This document shows, piece after piece, positions 46,342 to 54,357 of a stretch of 64,000 nucleotides of DNA. This DNA comes from Paraburkholderia sejongensis (GTDB lineage Bacteria > Pseudomonadota > Gammaproteobacteria > Burkholderiales > Burkholderiaceae): NCBI RefSeq assembly GCF_020880815.1, contig NZ_JAJITD010000006.1:62001-126000 (forward strand). The letters run 5' to 3'. Made by a program: the position numbers and the translations under genes. The notes under the pieces are model-generated. The model saw nothing but the letters and a program-made list of their open reading frames with translations. It was not told the DNA's origin and searched no databases. The stretch's first letter is position 1. Every line of letters begins with the position of its first letter.

Positions 46342-47346
46342 TTACGCCGTGACCGGCGCATGCTGTTCGAGCAGCCGCTCGAACATCCGGTGCTGGCGCC
46401 GAACCTGTTCGATGCTGTCCACCTCGAACGCGTCCTGCACGTGGCGATTGCCCTCATATTCGCTCGACAGATAGCCGTTATAGCCGCCCTCGACGAGCAC
46501 CGGCAGAATCTCGTCGTACGGAATGCTCGGCTCGATGCAATCGGCGGTCATCTCGTAGAACTTCGCGTGGATGTGATGGATACGCGGCATGAATTCGAGT
46601 AGACGCTTCGGGCTCGACCAGATCGTGTGGCGAACGGTTTCCGCCATCGCCAGTTCCACCGGCGTTCCACCCATCTGCCGCACGTCTTGCAGCAGGTACT
46701 CGGACAGGATGCGGTCGTCATACGCTGCGCAGATGAAATCGGCAATCGACTCGCGCGCGCCCATCCGCACGAAGCGGTCGCGCATCACGCGTGGATAGTG
46801 CTTCACGAAGATGCCCATGTCGGGCAAGAAGCCGATGTGCTGCGTGGCGAGACGCTCCATCGATTCAGCGTGCCGGATGATCCACGGATGATCGAAATGC
46901 AACGGCGAATGCACTTCGAGCAGCATCTTGATGTCGTAACGCTCGGCGGTGCTCACGCAACGCGCGAGGATATGCGGCGACACGCTGACGAGCACGCGAA
47001 CGAAACGGCAACCGAGACGGTGTGCGTGAAGCAGATCGGCTTCGATAGAGGCGACGCATTCGTCGTCGCTGAGCCGGCGATCCAGATAGCGCTTGGTGTC
47101 GAGAAACAGATCGTGGCAGACCGGCGTCGTGCCGTATTGCGCCATCCAGTCATGCCATTGCGCGTAGAAGGAATCGGAGGCATGGGGCGCGTCCGCAATC
47201 ATCTGTTCGCTCACGATCTCGATTCCGTTCGCGCCGATTTTCGCTGCCTCGGCGATGCAGCCCTCGAGGTCGAGCTTGCGCAGAAAAAACTCTTCCTGAT
47301 AGCTGTAAAGGCTGACGCCGCGCTTGATTTGGGCGGGTGATGACAT
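46342..47346 (-). CDS. C-glycoside deglycosidase alpha subunit (sugar isomerase-like TIM barrel)
   Basis: 334 residues. Start KRGVSLYSYQEEFFLRKLDL and IGANGIEIVSEQMI match the alpha subunits of C-C cleaving C-glycosidases (DgpC/CarB/CGD alpha). Candidate metal ligands of the barrel are Glu144 (LLEVHSP), Asp176 (LPDMGIF), His260 (HIHAKFYEM) and Glu296 (SSEYEG). The enzyme performs an elimination on the 3-oxidised C-glycoside, releasing the aromatic aglycone and a sugar enone; it needs a separate 3-oxidase, candidates for which lie in the neighbouring operon. A GGAGACA precedes the ATG. First gene of a three-gene operon with the beta subunit and MFS genes; an upstream LysR-type box is seen at 47431-47449. 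Confidence 0.82.
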   Translation of the reverse strand: MSSPAQIKRGVSLYSYQEEFFLRKLDLEGCIAEAAKIGANGIEIVSEQMIADAPHASDSFYAQWHDWMAQYGTTPVCHDLFLDTKRYLDRRLSDDECVASIEADLLHAHRLGCRFVRVLVSVSPHILARCVSTAERYDIKMLLEVHSPLHFDHPWIIRHAESMERLATQHIGFLPDMGIFVKHYPRVMRDRFVRMGARESIADFICAAYDDRILSEYLLQDVRQMGGTPVELAMAETVRHTIWSSPKRLLEFMPRIHHIHAKFYEMTADCIEPSIPYDEILPVLVEGGYNGYLSSEYEGNRHVQDAFEVDSIEQVRRQHRMFERLLEQHAPVTA

Positions 47347-47430
47347 GATGTCTCCGTCGTTGTGATGAGTCTCGTGACGGATTATTCGGGCATCAGCCGG
47401 GAAAGGAAAATGATACTTTTTGAGGCTCGA

Positions 47431-47449
47431 TTATTGATATTTTTGATAA
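47431..47449. promoter_or_regulatory. LysR-type box upstream of the deglycosidase operon
   Basis: TTAT-N11-ATAA, the T-N11-A dyad typical of LysR regulator sites, lies about 85 bases upstream of the alpha-subunit start, in an AT-rich spacer. The two NodD-like regulators nearby are the obvious candidates. It is also close to the end of the neighbouring dehydrogenase gene (47481). Confidence 0.5.
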
Positions 47450-47480
47450 GTCCGGCGCCAGCAGCGCCGGTCAGCGCGTG

Positions 47481-48716
47481 TCAGCGTGCATCTCGCAATG
47501 ACGCGGCCAGCACTGCATCCGCGACACCTTCAGCAGTCGCGGCCGACAGCGTCCATCCCAGATGCCCATGTCCGGTGTTGTAGAACACGCCGCGCCGCTT
47601 GCCGTGACCCACCTTGGGCAACATGCTGGGCAACATCGGCCGCAATCCGGCCCACGGCAATACTTTTTCGGTGGACACCTGCGGGAAATGCCGGCGCGTC
47701 CACTTCACGAGAGGATCGATGCGATCGGACCGTATATCGCGGTTGAAACCGTTCAGTTCCGCCGTGCCTGCCACGCGCAAACGATCGACGCCCAACCGGC
47801 TGGTGACGATCTTCGCGTTGTCGTCGAGAAGACTCACCCACGGTGCGGCCTGTCGGCTCGCTAGGTCGTCGAGACACACGGTGATCGAGTAGCCCTTGAC
47901 CGGATACACGTTCACGTGATCGCCCACCATCGATGCAAACCCCCGGCTGCCCACGCCCGCGCAAATCACGAGCTTGTCGAACACCGTGGTGTCGCGCATG
48001 TCGAGATGGCACGCTGAAATGACCACCCGCCCGCCACTTTCCTCGCCAATCGACTCGACCGAAGTGTCATAGCGAAACTCCACGTCCCGCCGCTCGCATG
48101 CAGCGGCGAGACCACGCGTGAACTTGTGAATGTCGCCGGTGGAGTCGGACTCGGTGAAAAATCCGCCATGAAACTTGCCGTGAAGAGCCGGCTCGAGCGC
48201 GCGGATTTCGTCGGGCGTGACGGGGCGGCGGTCGAGGCCGCCTTCGCGCAGCAGTTCGTTCACCTGCATCGCGGAGTCGAATTCCCGGCGCGTCGAGTAG
48301 AAGTGAAGAATGCCCCGGCGTTCATGGTCGAAGTCAATGCCCTCGCGCTGCGCGATCGAAAACAGATGCTCGCGCGCGGCGATCGCAAGACGTACCGTAT
48401 CGATCGTATTCGAACGATAACGTGGAATCTCCCGCAGGAACTCACCGATCCAGCTGTACTTGTGCCAACCCGGACGCGGATTCATCAGCAACGGCGCGTC
48501 GCGTCGGAACATCCACTTCAGGCCCTTGAATACGGTTGCGCGGCTATTCCATACTTCCGCGTTACTGACCGAAAGTTGGCCGCCGTTCGCGAATGATGTT
48601 TCCATCGCCGCGTAGCGATGACGTTCGAATACGGTGACGTGAAATCCGCGTTGAGCGAGGGCGTAAGCGGTCGTGACGCCGGTGATCCCGGCGCCGATAA
48701 CGGCGATTCGTGACAT
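47481..48716 (-). CDS. FAD-dependent D-amino acid dehydrogenase-like oxidoreductase (DadA family)
   Basis: 411 residues from ATG 48716. N-terminal FAD motif VIGAGITGVTTAYALAQRG, FERHRYAAMETSFANGGQLS as in DadA, and a C-terminal GVFYNTGHGHLGWTLSAATA block. DadA-type enzymes oxidatively deaminate D-amino acids to 2-oxo acids and pass electrons to the respiratory chain; related enzymes act on glycine, sarcosine or proline. A tandem glycine riboswitch in its leader (48788-48962) implies that glycine or a glycine-yielding compound is the relevant metabolite, so glycine or N-methylglycine oxidation should be considered alongside D-alanine. Confidence 0.85.
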   Translation of the reverse strand: MSRIAVIGAGITGVTTAYALAQRGFHVTVFERHRYAAMETSFANGGQLSVSNAEVWNSRATVFKGLKWMFRRDAPLLMNPRPGWHKYSWIGEFLREIPRYRSNTIDTVRLAIAAREHLFSIAQREGIDFDHERRGILHFYSTRREFDSAMQVNELLREGGLDRRPVTPDEIRALEPALHGKFHGGFFTESDSTGDIHKFTRGLAAACERRDVEFRYDTSVESIGEESGGRVVISACHLDMRDTTVFDKLVICAGVGSRGFASMVGDHVNVYPVKGYSITVCLDDLASRQAAPWVSLLDDNAKIVTSRLGVDRLRVAGTAELNGFNRDIRSDRIDPLVKWTRRHFPQVSTEKVLPWAGLRPMLPSMLPKVGHGKRRGVFYNTGHGHLGWTLSAATAEGVADAVLAASLRDAR

Positions 48717-48736
48717 GACATGGTCCAGTGCGAGTT

Positions 48737-48783
48737 GGGCATCGCCGGCTGCGCGTCGTGGTGCAAGCCGGCGCCGATGCCCC
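48737..48783 (-). promoter_or_regulatory. Possible riboswitch expression-platform hairpin
   Basis: GGGCATC / GATGCCC outer stem and GCCGGC / GCCGGC inner stem with a 3-base bulge, between the riboswitch and the dehydrogenase start. There is no T run, so control may be at translation rather than termination. Confidence 0.4.
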
Positions 48784-48787
48784 ATCT

Positions 48788-48962
48788 GTCCATGGACCTG
48801 AGAGTTTCGCCTGCTCACCTCGACGGTGACGGCTCCCCTTCGGTGGGCACCCAAAGGCGCCGCTCTCCAGATGTTCCTGCTGCACGGTCCTTTTGCCTGA
48901 GAGTTTCCGGGGCGGTTGCTCCGTCGGCGTCGTCGCGCTGGACGATCTCTCCCGTGCTGCGT
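48788..48962 (-). ncRNA. Tandem glycine riboswitch
   Basis: On the minus strand two aptamer-like units follow each other. The first (about 48962-48885) begins CGGGAGAGATCGTCC and ends GAAACTCTCAGGCAAAAGGACC; the second (about 48870-48788) begins CTGGAGAGCG, contains CCTTTGGGTGCCCACCGAAGG, and ends GAAACTCTCAGGTCC. The repeated GGAGAG ... AAACTCTCAGG pairing and the ACCGAAGG element are hallmarks of glycine aptamers, and the tandem form is the classic cooperative type. It precedes the DadA-like gene rather than gcvTHP. Confidence 0.9.
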
Positions 48963-48977
48963 TGTAAGAACGGCTCA

Positions 48978-49006
48978 AACATAGCGAAGCCAAATTGCGT
49001 TGGCAA
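48978..49006 (-). promoter_or_regulatory. Putative sigma-70 promoter of the riboswitch transcript
   Basis: On the minus strand TTGCCA, a 17-base spacer and TATGTT, ending about 16 bases before the first aptamer helix. Good agreement with -35/-10 consensus and ideal position. Confidence 0.6.
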
Positions 49007-49014
49007 GCCCCCGC

Positions 49015-49968
49015 TCATGCAGTTGTTTTCGCCGCCCGCAGACGCGGCACCGCGCCCGCCCGTTTATACACGCCTGCAAGCCGCGTGCAGCATGCGCGAA
49101 TCAGCTCCACGAAAGAGATCGCAACCGACGTCGCCACATCGAGATCGCGGCACACGAGTCCGATGGTCATCGGCGGCAACGGCTCCTTCAACGCAATGCG
49201 TCTGAGCTTCGCATTGTGGTCCGGCATATGGAACGGCAGCTCGGACCAGAGGCTCACCAGATCGGTAGTAGTCGCCATTTCCATGTACAACATGGTCGAG
49301 GTGCAGCGCACCACGCTTTTCGGCGGAGCGATCCCGCTGCTGATGAATAGCGCGCCCACCAGACTCGATGCATCGTCGAGGGCATCCCAGCTCAACCAGG
49401 AGGACTGCGCCAGTGCTTCCAACGACTGCCCGCCCCGCAGTGGATGCCCCGCGCGGACGGCGAGCGTGGTGGGCACGGAGTAGAGCTCTTCCCAATGAAA
49501 GCGCGTATCTTCCGGCGCGCCGATACGCGAGACCAGTCCAAAGTCGATCGTGCCGTCCACCAGTCCTTCCTGAATCAGCGTAGGCCGCAATTCGCGCACG
49601 TTGACGTTCACTTGCGGATACAGCTGGATGAACTGCCGCAGCGCCTCCGCGAACGGCCCCAGCGAGGTCACCGGCGTCACACCGATCGTCACGCTGCCCC
49701 GCGCAACGCCTAACAGCGTCGCGATGTCTTCGTGCGCGTGCCGGATCTCCTGATCAATCGCGCGCGCGTGCCGAATCAGGCTCTTGCCGTAATGCGTGAG
49801 CTGCACGCCGCGTGCCGAGCGGATCAGCAACGGCGCGCCGAGTTCCGCTTCGAGGTCGGCGAGCGCCTTGCTAATGGCGGGCTGGGTCAGATGCAATTCA
49901 CGCGACGCCTCATGAATGCTGCCGTGTTCCGTGACGGCGATCAAAGCCCGAAGCTGGTGGAATTTCAT
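49015..49968 (-). CDS. LysR family transcriptional regulator
   Basis: 317 residues. N-terminal winged helix MKFHQLRALIAVTEHGSIHE / ASRELHLTQPAISKALADLE and a periplasmic-binding-like effector domain (GSVTIGVTPVTSLGPFAEAL). Most similar by eye to the TsaR/CbbR-type LysR group. Divergent from the MHS transporter-amidohydrolase-porin genes; the 170-base spacer contains a T-N11-A dyad (50026-50041), so it most likely controls that operon and itself. Inducer unknown. Confidence 0.87.
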   Translation of the reverse strand: MKFHQLRALIAVTEHGSIHEASRELHLTQPAISKALADLEAELGAPLLIRSARGVQLTHYGKSLIRHARAIDQEIRHAHEDIATLLGVARGSVTIGVTPVTSLGPFAEALRQFIQLYPQVNVNVRELRPTLIQEGLVDGTIDFGLVSRIGAPEDTRFHWEELYSVPTTLAVRAGHPLRGGQSLEALAQSSWLSWDALDDASSLVGALFISSGIAPPKSVVRCTSTMLYMEMATTTDLVSLWSELPFHMPDHNAKLRRIALKEPLPPMTIGLVCRDLDVATSVAISFVELIRACCTRLAGVYKRAGAVPRLRAAKTTA

Positions 49969-50025
49969 CGCTGTCTTCTCATTGATGTGAACGCGAGGGC
50001 TGCGTGGCAGTTTGCTCAGTATGGG

Positions 50026-50041
50026 AATAACCGAAAGTTAT
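50026..50041. promoter_or_regulatory. LysR-type operator between divergent genes
   Basis: AATAACCGAAAGTTAT: inverted ATAAC/GTTAT arms with T-N11-A spacing (T50028, A50040), in the spacer between the LysR gene and the MHS transporter gene. Confidence 0.5.
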
Positions 50042-50138
50042 CGCAATAAAAAAAAACGATTTGTGCCGGGATTTTGGCAACCGCACTGTTCGTCTCATGC
50101 CGCCTCCCTTCGGTTCACCGTCATCCCCTGGAGCAATC

Positions 50139-51437
50139 ATGGCTCAATCGCAGAACCTGCCCGCCGAGGCTTCGTTTTCCGCGCCACGCAGCGGGCGGTC
50201 ATCGCGTTTCACGCTGATCGCAGCAACTTCGCTCGGCAACGGCCTCGAAATGTTCGACTTCACGATCTACAGCTTCTTCGCTGTCACGATCGGCAAGCTG
50301 TTTTTTCCGTCCGACTCCGCATTCGGGTCGTTGCTGATGGCCGTTGGAACATTCGGTATCGGTTTCGTGATGCGGCCTCTCGGCGGCATCGTCATCGGCA
50401 ACTATGCGGACCGTGCGGGACGCAAGGCCGCCATGACCGTGACGATCGCGCTGATGGCGCTAGGCACCGCTTTTATCGGGCTCGCGCCCACGTATGCCAC
50501 GGCGGGGCTGCTCGCGCCGGTCATCATCATTGTTGGGCGGCTTCTGCAGGGATTCTCCGCTGGCGGCGAGATCGGCGCCTCGACTACGCTGCTGATGGAG
50601 TCGGCGACCAGCCGCACGCGCGGCTTTCTCGTGAGCTGGCAGATCGCGAGCCAGGGTGGCGCCGCACTGATCGGCGCACTGTTCGGCTTTACGCTCTCAC
50701 ATCTGCTTTCGCCCGCAGCACTCGAAAGCTGGGGGTGGCGTGTGCCGTTTCTCTGCGGCCTGCTGATCGGACCGGTCGGCCTCTTCATCCGTCGTGCGCT
50801 ACATGAAACGCACGTGCAAGAAGCACGCGAAAAAAGTGCTTTTCGCGAGGCGCTCAGCGAACACAAACGCGCGTTGATCGTCGGCATTCTGATGATCGTC
50901 GGCAGTACTGCAACCATGTACATCGCCGTCTTCTATATGCCGACCTACATGATCCGCGTGCTGCACATGCCCGCGGGCACCGCGTTCGTGTCCGGCTGTG
51001 TCGCGGGCGCGATGCTGCTGGTCGGCTCGCCACTCGCGGGACTGCTGGCCGACCGCCTGAAGCGACGCAAGCCCGTCGTGATGGCCACCACCCTCTGCAG
51101 CGCATTGCTGATCTATCCCGCGTTCTGGCTGCTCAACCATACGGCAAGCGTCGGTGCCGCTCTCGCAGTGGTCGCGGCGCTCGTCGCTTGCCTCGCTTTC
51201 GGCTCGCCCGCCGGCTTTCTGCTGCTGCTCGAATCGTTTCCGAAACAGGTGCGCGCCACCGGTATCAGCGTGGTTTACAGCTTCGGCGTATCCCTGTTCG
51301 GCGGATTTGCGCAGTTCATCGTCACATGGTTGCTCAGCGCCACCGGTAATCCGATGTCGCCCGCCTGGTACATGATCGGCTGCGGCGCGATCTCACTGTG
51401 CGCACTGGCAGCAATGCGCGAAACCAGGCACGACTAA
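50139..51437 (+). CDS. MFS transporter, metabolite:H+ symporter (MHS) family
   Basis: 432 residues from ATG 50139 with TGGAG upstream. Twelve predicted helices; N-terminal SLGNGLEMFDFTIYSFFAVT and GNYADRAGRKAAMTVTIALM (MFS loop) are typical of MHS proteins such as citrate, shikimate or proline/betaine carriers, as is RLLQGFSAGGEIGASTTLLM. It imports organic acids or amino acid-like solutes with protons. Followed after 38 bases by an M20 amidohydrolase, suggesting uptake of that enzyme's amide substrate. Confidence 0.88.
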   Translation: MAQSQNLPAEASFSAPRSGRSSRFTLIAATSLGNGLEMFDFTIYSFFAVTIGKLFFPSDSAFGSLLMAVGTFGIGFVMRPLGGIVIGNYADRAGRKAAMTVTIALMALGTAFIGLAPTYATAGLLAPVIIIVGRLLQGFSAGGEIGASTTLLMESATSRTRGFLVSWQIASQGGAALIGALFGFTLSHLLSPAALESWGWRVPFLCGLLIGPVGLFIRRALHETHVQEAREKSAFREALSEHKRALIVGILMIVGSTATMYIAVFYMPTYMIRVLHMPAGTAFVSGCVAGAMLLVGSPLAGLLADRLKRRKPVVMATTLCSALLIYPAFWLLNHTASVGAALAVVAALVACLAFGSPAGFLLLLESFPKQVRATGISVVYSFGVSLFGGFAQFIVTWLLSATGNPMSPAWYMIGCGAISLCALAAMRETRHD

Positions 51438-51475
51438 TTCACCCGCAACATTCTCTAATGGAAGGAGCCTGACAA

Positions 51476-52675
51476 ATGCCGGTGGTACTTGAAAGAGGGT
51501 TTCACGAAGAACGTCTGATCCCCGAGGTGGTAGCTGAACAGGACATCTTCATCGATATCCGGCGTCGCATCCATGCGAATCCCGAGCTTGGCGCCGAGGT
51601 CGCGGACACGGCCGCGCTCGTAGCCGGCCTGCTCACCGAGTGGGGCTACGAGGTGCATAGCGGCATCGGCGGACACGGCGTGGTCGGCCAACTGAAGCGC
51701 GGCGACGGCACGCGCAAGCTGGGCATACGCGCCGATATGGACGCGCTGCCGATCGTCGAGGCGACCGGTCTGCCCTATGCGAGCCGCGTGCAGGGCAGGA
51801 TGCACGCATGCGGACACGACGGCCACACGGCAATCTTGCTGGCGGCAGCCAAACACATCGCCCTGCACGCGACCTTCAACGGCACGCTCAATCTGATCTT
51901 TCAGCCCGACGAGGAAAACCTGAGCGGCGCCCGCCGGATGATCGAGGACGGCCTGTTCGAGCGCTTTCCGTGCGATGCAGTCTACGCGCTGCACAACGGG
52001 CCAGGCATTCCCGTCGGACAGATCGTGGTCAAGCCCGGTCCTGTCACGGCCGCTTCGGACGTCGCGACGGTCACGCTCGACGGTGTCGGCGGACACGGCG
52101 CGATGCCCGAGCAGTCGCGCGACCCGATCGTTGCCGCGGGCGCGCTGATCATGGCGCTGCAGACCATCGTCTCGCGCAACCTGGCCGCGCGCGAGGTCGG
52201 CGTCGTCAGTATCGGTGCGATTCACGGCGGCGCCACGCACAACGTCATTCCCGCATCGGTCAAGCTGCTGCTCAACATGCGTTCGACGACGAACGAAGTG
52301 CGCGAACGGATCGAGAACCGCATCCGGGACATCGTGACGCTTCAGGCACAGACCTTCGGCGTCGAGGCGTCGATCGACTATCAGCGCCTCGTGCCGGTGG
52401 TAATGAACGCAGAAGGACCGACCGAAACCGCACAGCACGTGGCAGCGCAGCTGGTAGGCGAAGAAAACGTGCTGACGGATGTTCCCGGGCTCATGGGCAG
52501 CGAGGATTTCGCGTGGATGTCGCAAGTCGTACCCGGTTGCTATGTGGTACTCGGCAACGGCGTGGGTGAATGGGGCGGCTGCATGTGCCATAACCCCAAA
52601 TACGATTTCAACGACAAGATCATCAGCCTCGGAGCCAGTTTATGGGTGCGGCTGGTCGAAACGGTCCTCAGATAA
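51476..52675 (+). CDS. M20 family metallo-amidohydrolase (hippurate hydrolase/IAA-amino acid hydrolase-like)
   Basis: 399 residues with an AAGGAG ribosome-binding site. Di-metal motifs are clear: GIRADMDALP, HACGHDGHTA, QPDEE and, in the dimerisation domain, GGHGAMPEQSRDP. M20D enzymes hydrolyse N-acyl amino acids such as hippurate, or auxin-amino acid conjugates. Middle gene between an MHS importer and a porin, an arrangement consistent with catabolism of an imported conjugate. If the substrate is a glycine conjugate, the product would connect to the glycine-riboswitch gene nearby; this link is speculative. Confidence 0.87.
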   Translation: MPVVLERGFHEERLIPEVVAEQDIFIDIRRRIHANPELGAEVADTAALVAGLLTEWGYEVHSGIGGHGVVGQLKRGDGTRKLGIRADMDALPIVEATGLPYASRVQGRMHACGHDGHTAILLAAAKHIALHATFNGTLNLIFQPDEENLSGARRMIEDGLFERFPCDAVYALHNGPGIPVGQIVVKPGPVTAASDVATVTLDGVGGHGAMPEQSRDPIVAAGALIMALQTIVSRNLAAREVGVVSIGAIHGGATHNVIPASVKLLLNMRSTTNEVRERIENRIRDIVTLQAQTFGVEASIDYQRLVPVVMNAEGPTETAQHVAAQLVGEENVLTDVPGLMGSEDFAWMSQVVPGCYVVLGNGVGEWGGCMCHNPKYDFNDKIISLGASLWVRLVETVLR

Positions 52676-52937
52676 GCCGCACGCCTAACGAATGCATATC
52701 GAACGCTTCGCTCGCGCATAGCGAGCCAAGGTAATCCGCCACGACTGCGTGCGGCGCCCGGGGCGCAGGCAGTCGGTGCGCTTCGTTGCAGCACGCGCGA
52801 TTGCGCGTCCCGTTGCTATTCGGTAGATCGCCCAACGAATTGAATACCCAATTGTTGTCGCTTCTCGCGCAACGATAGGCGCGCGCACGCGCGTCTATCG
52901 AATGTTCCATCACGCTCATTTCACCCTCATCCTGAAC

Positions 52938-54149
52938 ATGACACGCACCAAGCGCTCACTCAAACCAGAACATTCGACGATGGCCCGCTCGGTGGCTACA
53001 TGCATCGCCCTGCTCGCCGCGGCTACGGCCGCCAACGCCCAGGTCAACCAGTCGGACGCGGTGATAGGTCTCGCGGCGACAGGCTTCGGTCCGCAGGTCT
53101 TCGGCGTGGCCGCGCAAAGAAGCATGGTGCAGGTATACGGCACGCTGGATCTCGGCATCAACTACACGAATGCCGGAGGCCGGTCCATCACGCGTGTGCA
53201 AAGCGGCAACAGCTGGACCTCGAAATTCGGCATTTATGGGCAGGAGTATCTGGGCGACGACTGGACCGCATTCTTCCGGCTGGAATCGGGCTTCACCGCA
53301 AACAACGGCAGCCTGCAGGATTCGACCACCTTGTTCAATCGCGCGTCGTTCGTCGGCGTCGACAATCCTTTTTACGGCAAGCTGATTTTTGGGCGCACGT
53401 ACAGCACGACCGGCACCGCTTCACTCGCGGTCGACCCGTTCTTCGCGAACGCTCACGAATCGATATATACGTCTCTGGCGTCGGTCTCCGACCTGGGCTA
53501 TGGGGCCAATGCGGATGGTCTGAACCGGGTCAACAATCTCATCACTTACGCGTCGCCACGGTTTGCCGGTTACTTCCGCGCGGGTTTGAGCTATGCGTTC
53601 AAAACCGATCAGAGCGTCGGACCGGCCTCGCATACGCGCGGGGTGTCGCTGGTATATAGCGACCAGACGAACACCGTCGGTCTTTCGTATGGACAGTCGT
53701 GGTGCGATCCTGGCGTACCGGGCAGTTGCACCGCGGACAAGACAACCCAACCCTCCGTGCGCACCGACGTGTTCATCGCAAATGCGCAGCATGACTTCGG
53801 TCCGTTTCTCGGTTCCGCCGCGTTCGTTCAGCAAGTTCCGCGTTATGCCGGCGACGGCATCGCCAGGCTCTACTCGACGAGCGTGCAGCGCTATGCGGGG
53901 CGCACGCTGTACCGGCTGTCGCTTGCCTATCGCGATACGACGATCCACCAGAATTACGCGTACGGCGCCACGGTGGGCAGCGATTATTTCCTGTCCAAGC
54001 GCTCCGCCCTCTATGCGCGTGTCGGCGTGATCAAGAATGGGCCGCAGTCCGCGCTCACCTATAACTACGACAGTACCGCCGGTGGCGCGCTGGTCGGCAA
54101 AGGGCACAGCGTCGTAAGCGCAACGCTGGGGATGTACCACAATTTTTGA
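52938..54149 (+). CDS. Outer-membrane porin, Burkholderia general porin family
   Basis: About 403 residues. The signal peptide segment MARSVATCIALLAAATAANA begins 14 codons into the chosen frame (ATG 52980), so the true start could be 52938 or 52980; an ATG at 52902 is also in frame. The mature part has MVQVYGTLDLGINYTNAGG, typical of 16-strand Burkholderiales porins, and ends in GMYHNF with a terminal Phe. An extra ~30-residue segment precedes the usual barrel start. It is 262 bases behind the amidohydrolase and may have its own promoter. Confidence 0.82.
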   Translation: MTRTKRSLKPEHSTMARSVATCIALLAAATAANAQVNQSDAVIGLAATGFGPQVFGVAAQRSMVQVYGTLDLGINYTNAGGRSITRVQSGNSWTSKFGIYGQEYLGDDWTAFFRLESGFTANNGSLQDSTTLFNRASFVGVDNPFYGKLIFGRTYSTTGTASLAVDPFFANAHESIYTSLASVSDLGYGANADGLNRVNNLITYASPRFAGYFRAGLSYAFKTDQSVGPASHTRGVSLVYSDQTNTVGLSYGQSWCDPGVPGSCTADKTTQPSVRTDVFIANAQHDFGPFLGSAAFVQQVPRYAGDGIARLYSTSVQRYAGRTLYRLSLAYRDTTIHQNYAYGATVGSDYFLSKRSALYARVGVIKNGPQSALTYNYDSTAGGALVGKGHSVVSATLGMYHNF

Positions 54150-54296
54150 TGGTGCGAAGCCGCAACCGCTAGCAGCAGGAATGGCGTGACACCCGGAATT
54201 TCGCATCAGCTCTGATGGTTTTCGTTCGCGGCTGACAGTCTTTATTTCCAGGGTCACGCCTGGGCAAACCCTGGGTCTGTTCCTACGCCCATTTAC

Positions 54297-54325
54297 TTGA
54301 CATCTAAACTATCTAAACCTAAATT
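54297..54325 (+). promoter_or_regulatory. Promoter with overlapping direct-repeat operator for the anthranilate operon
   Basis: TTGACA (54297-54302), a 17-base spacer and TAAATT (54320-54325). The spacer contains two direct copies of ATCTAAAC (54302-54309 and 54311-54318), well placed for repression by the MarR regulator encoded within the operon. Confidence 0.6.
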
Positions 54326-54357
54326 AATCTGACGCGAGAGTCCATTTGGGGATCAGC

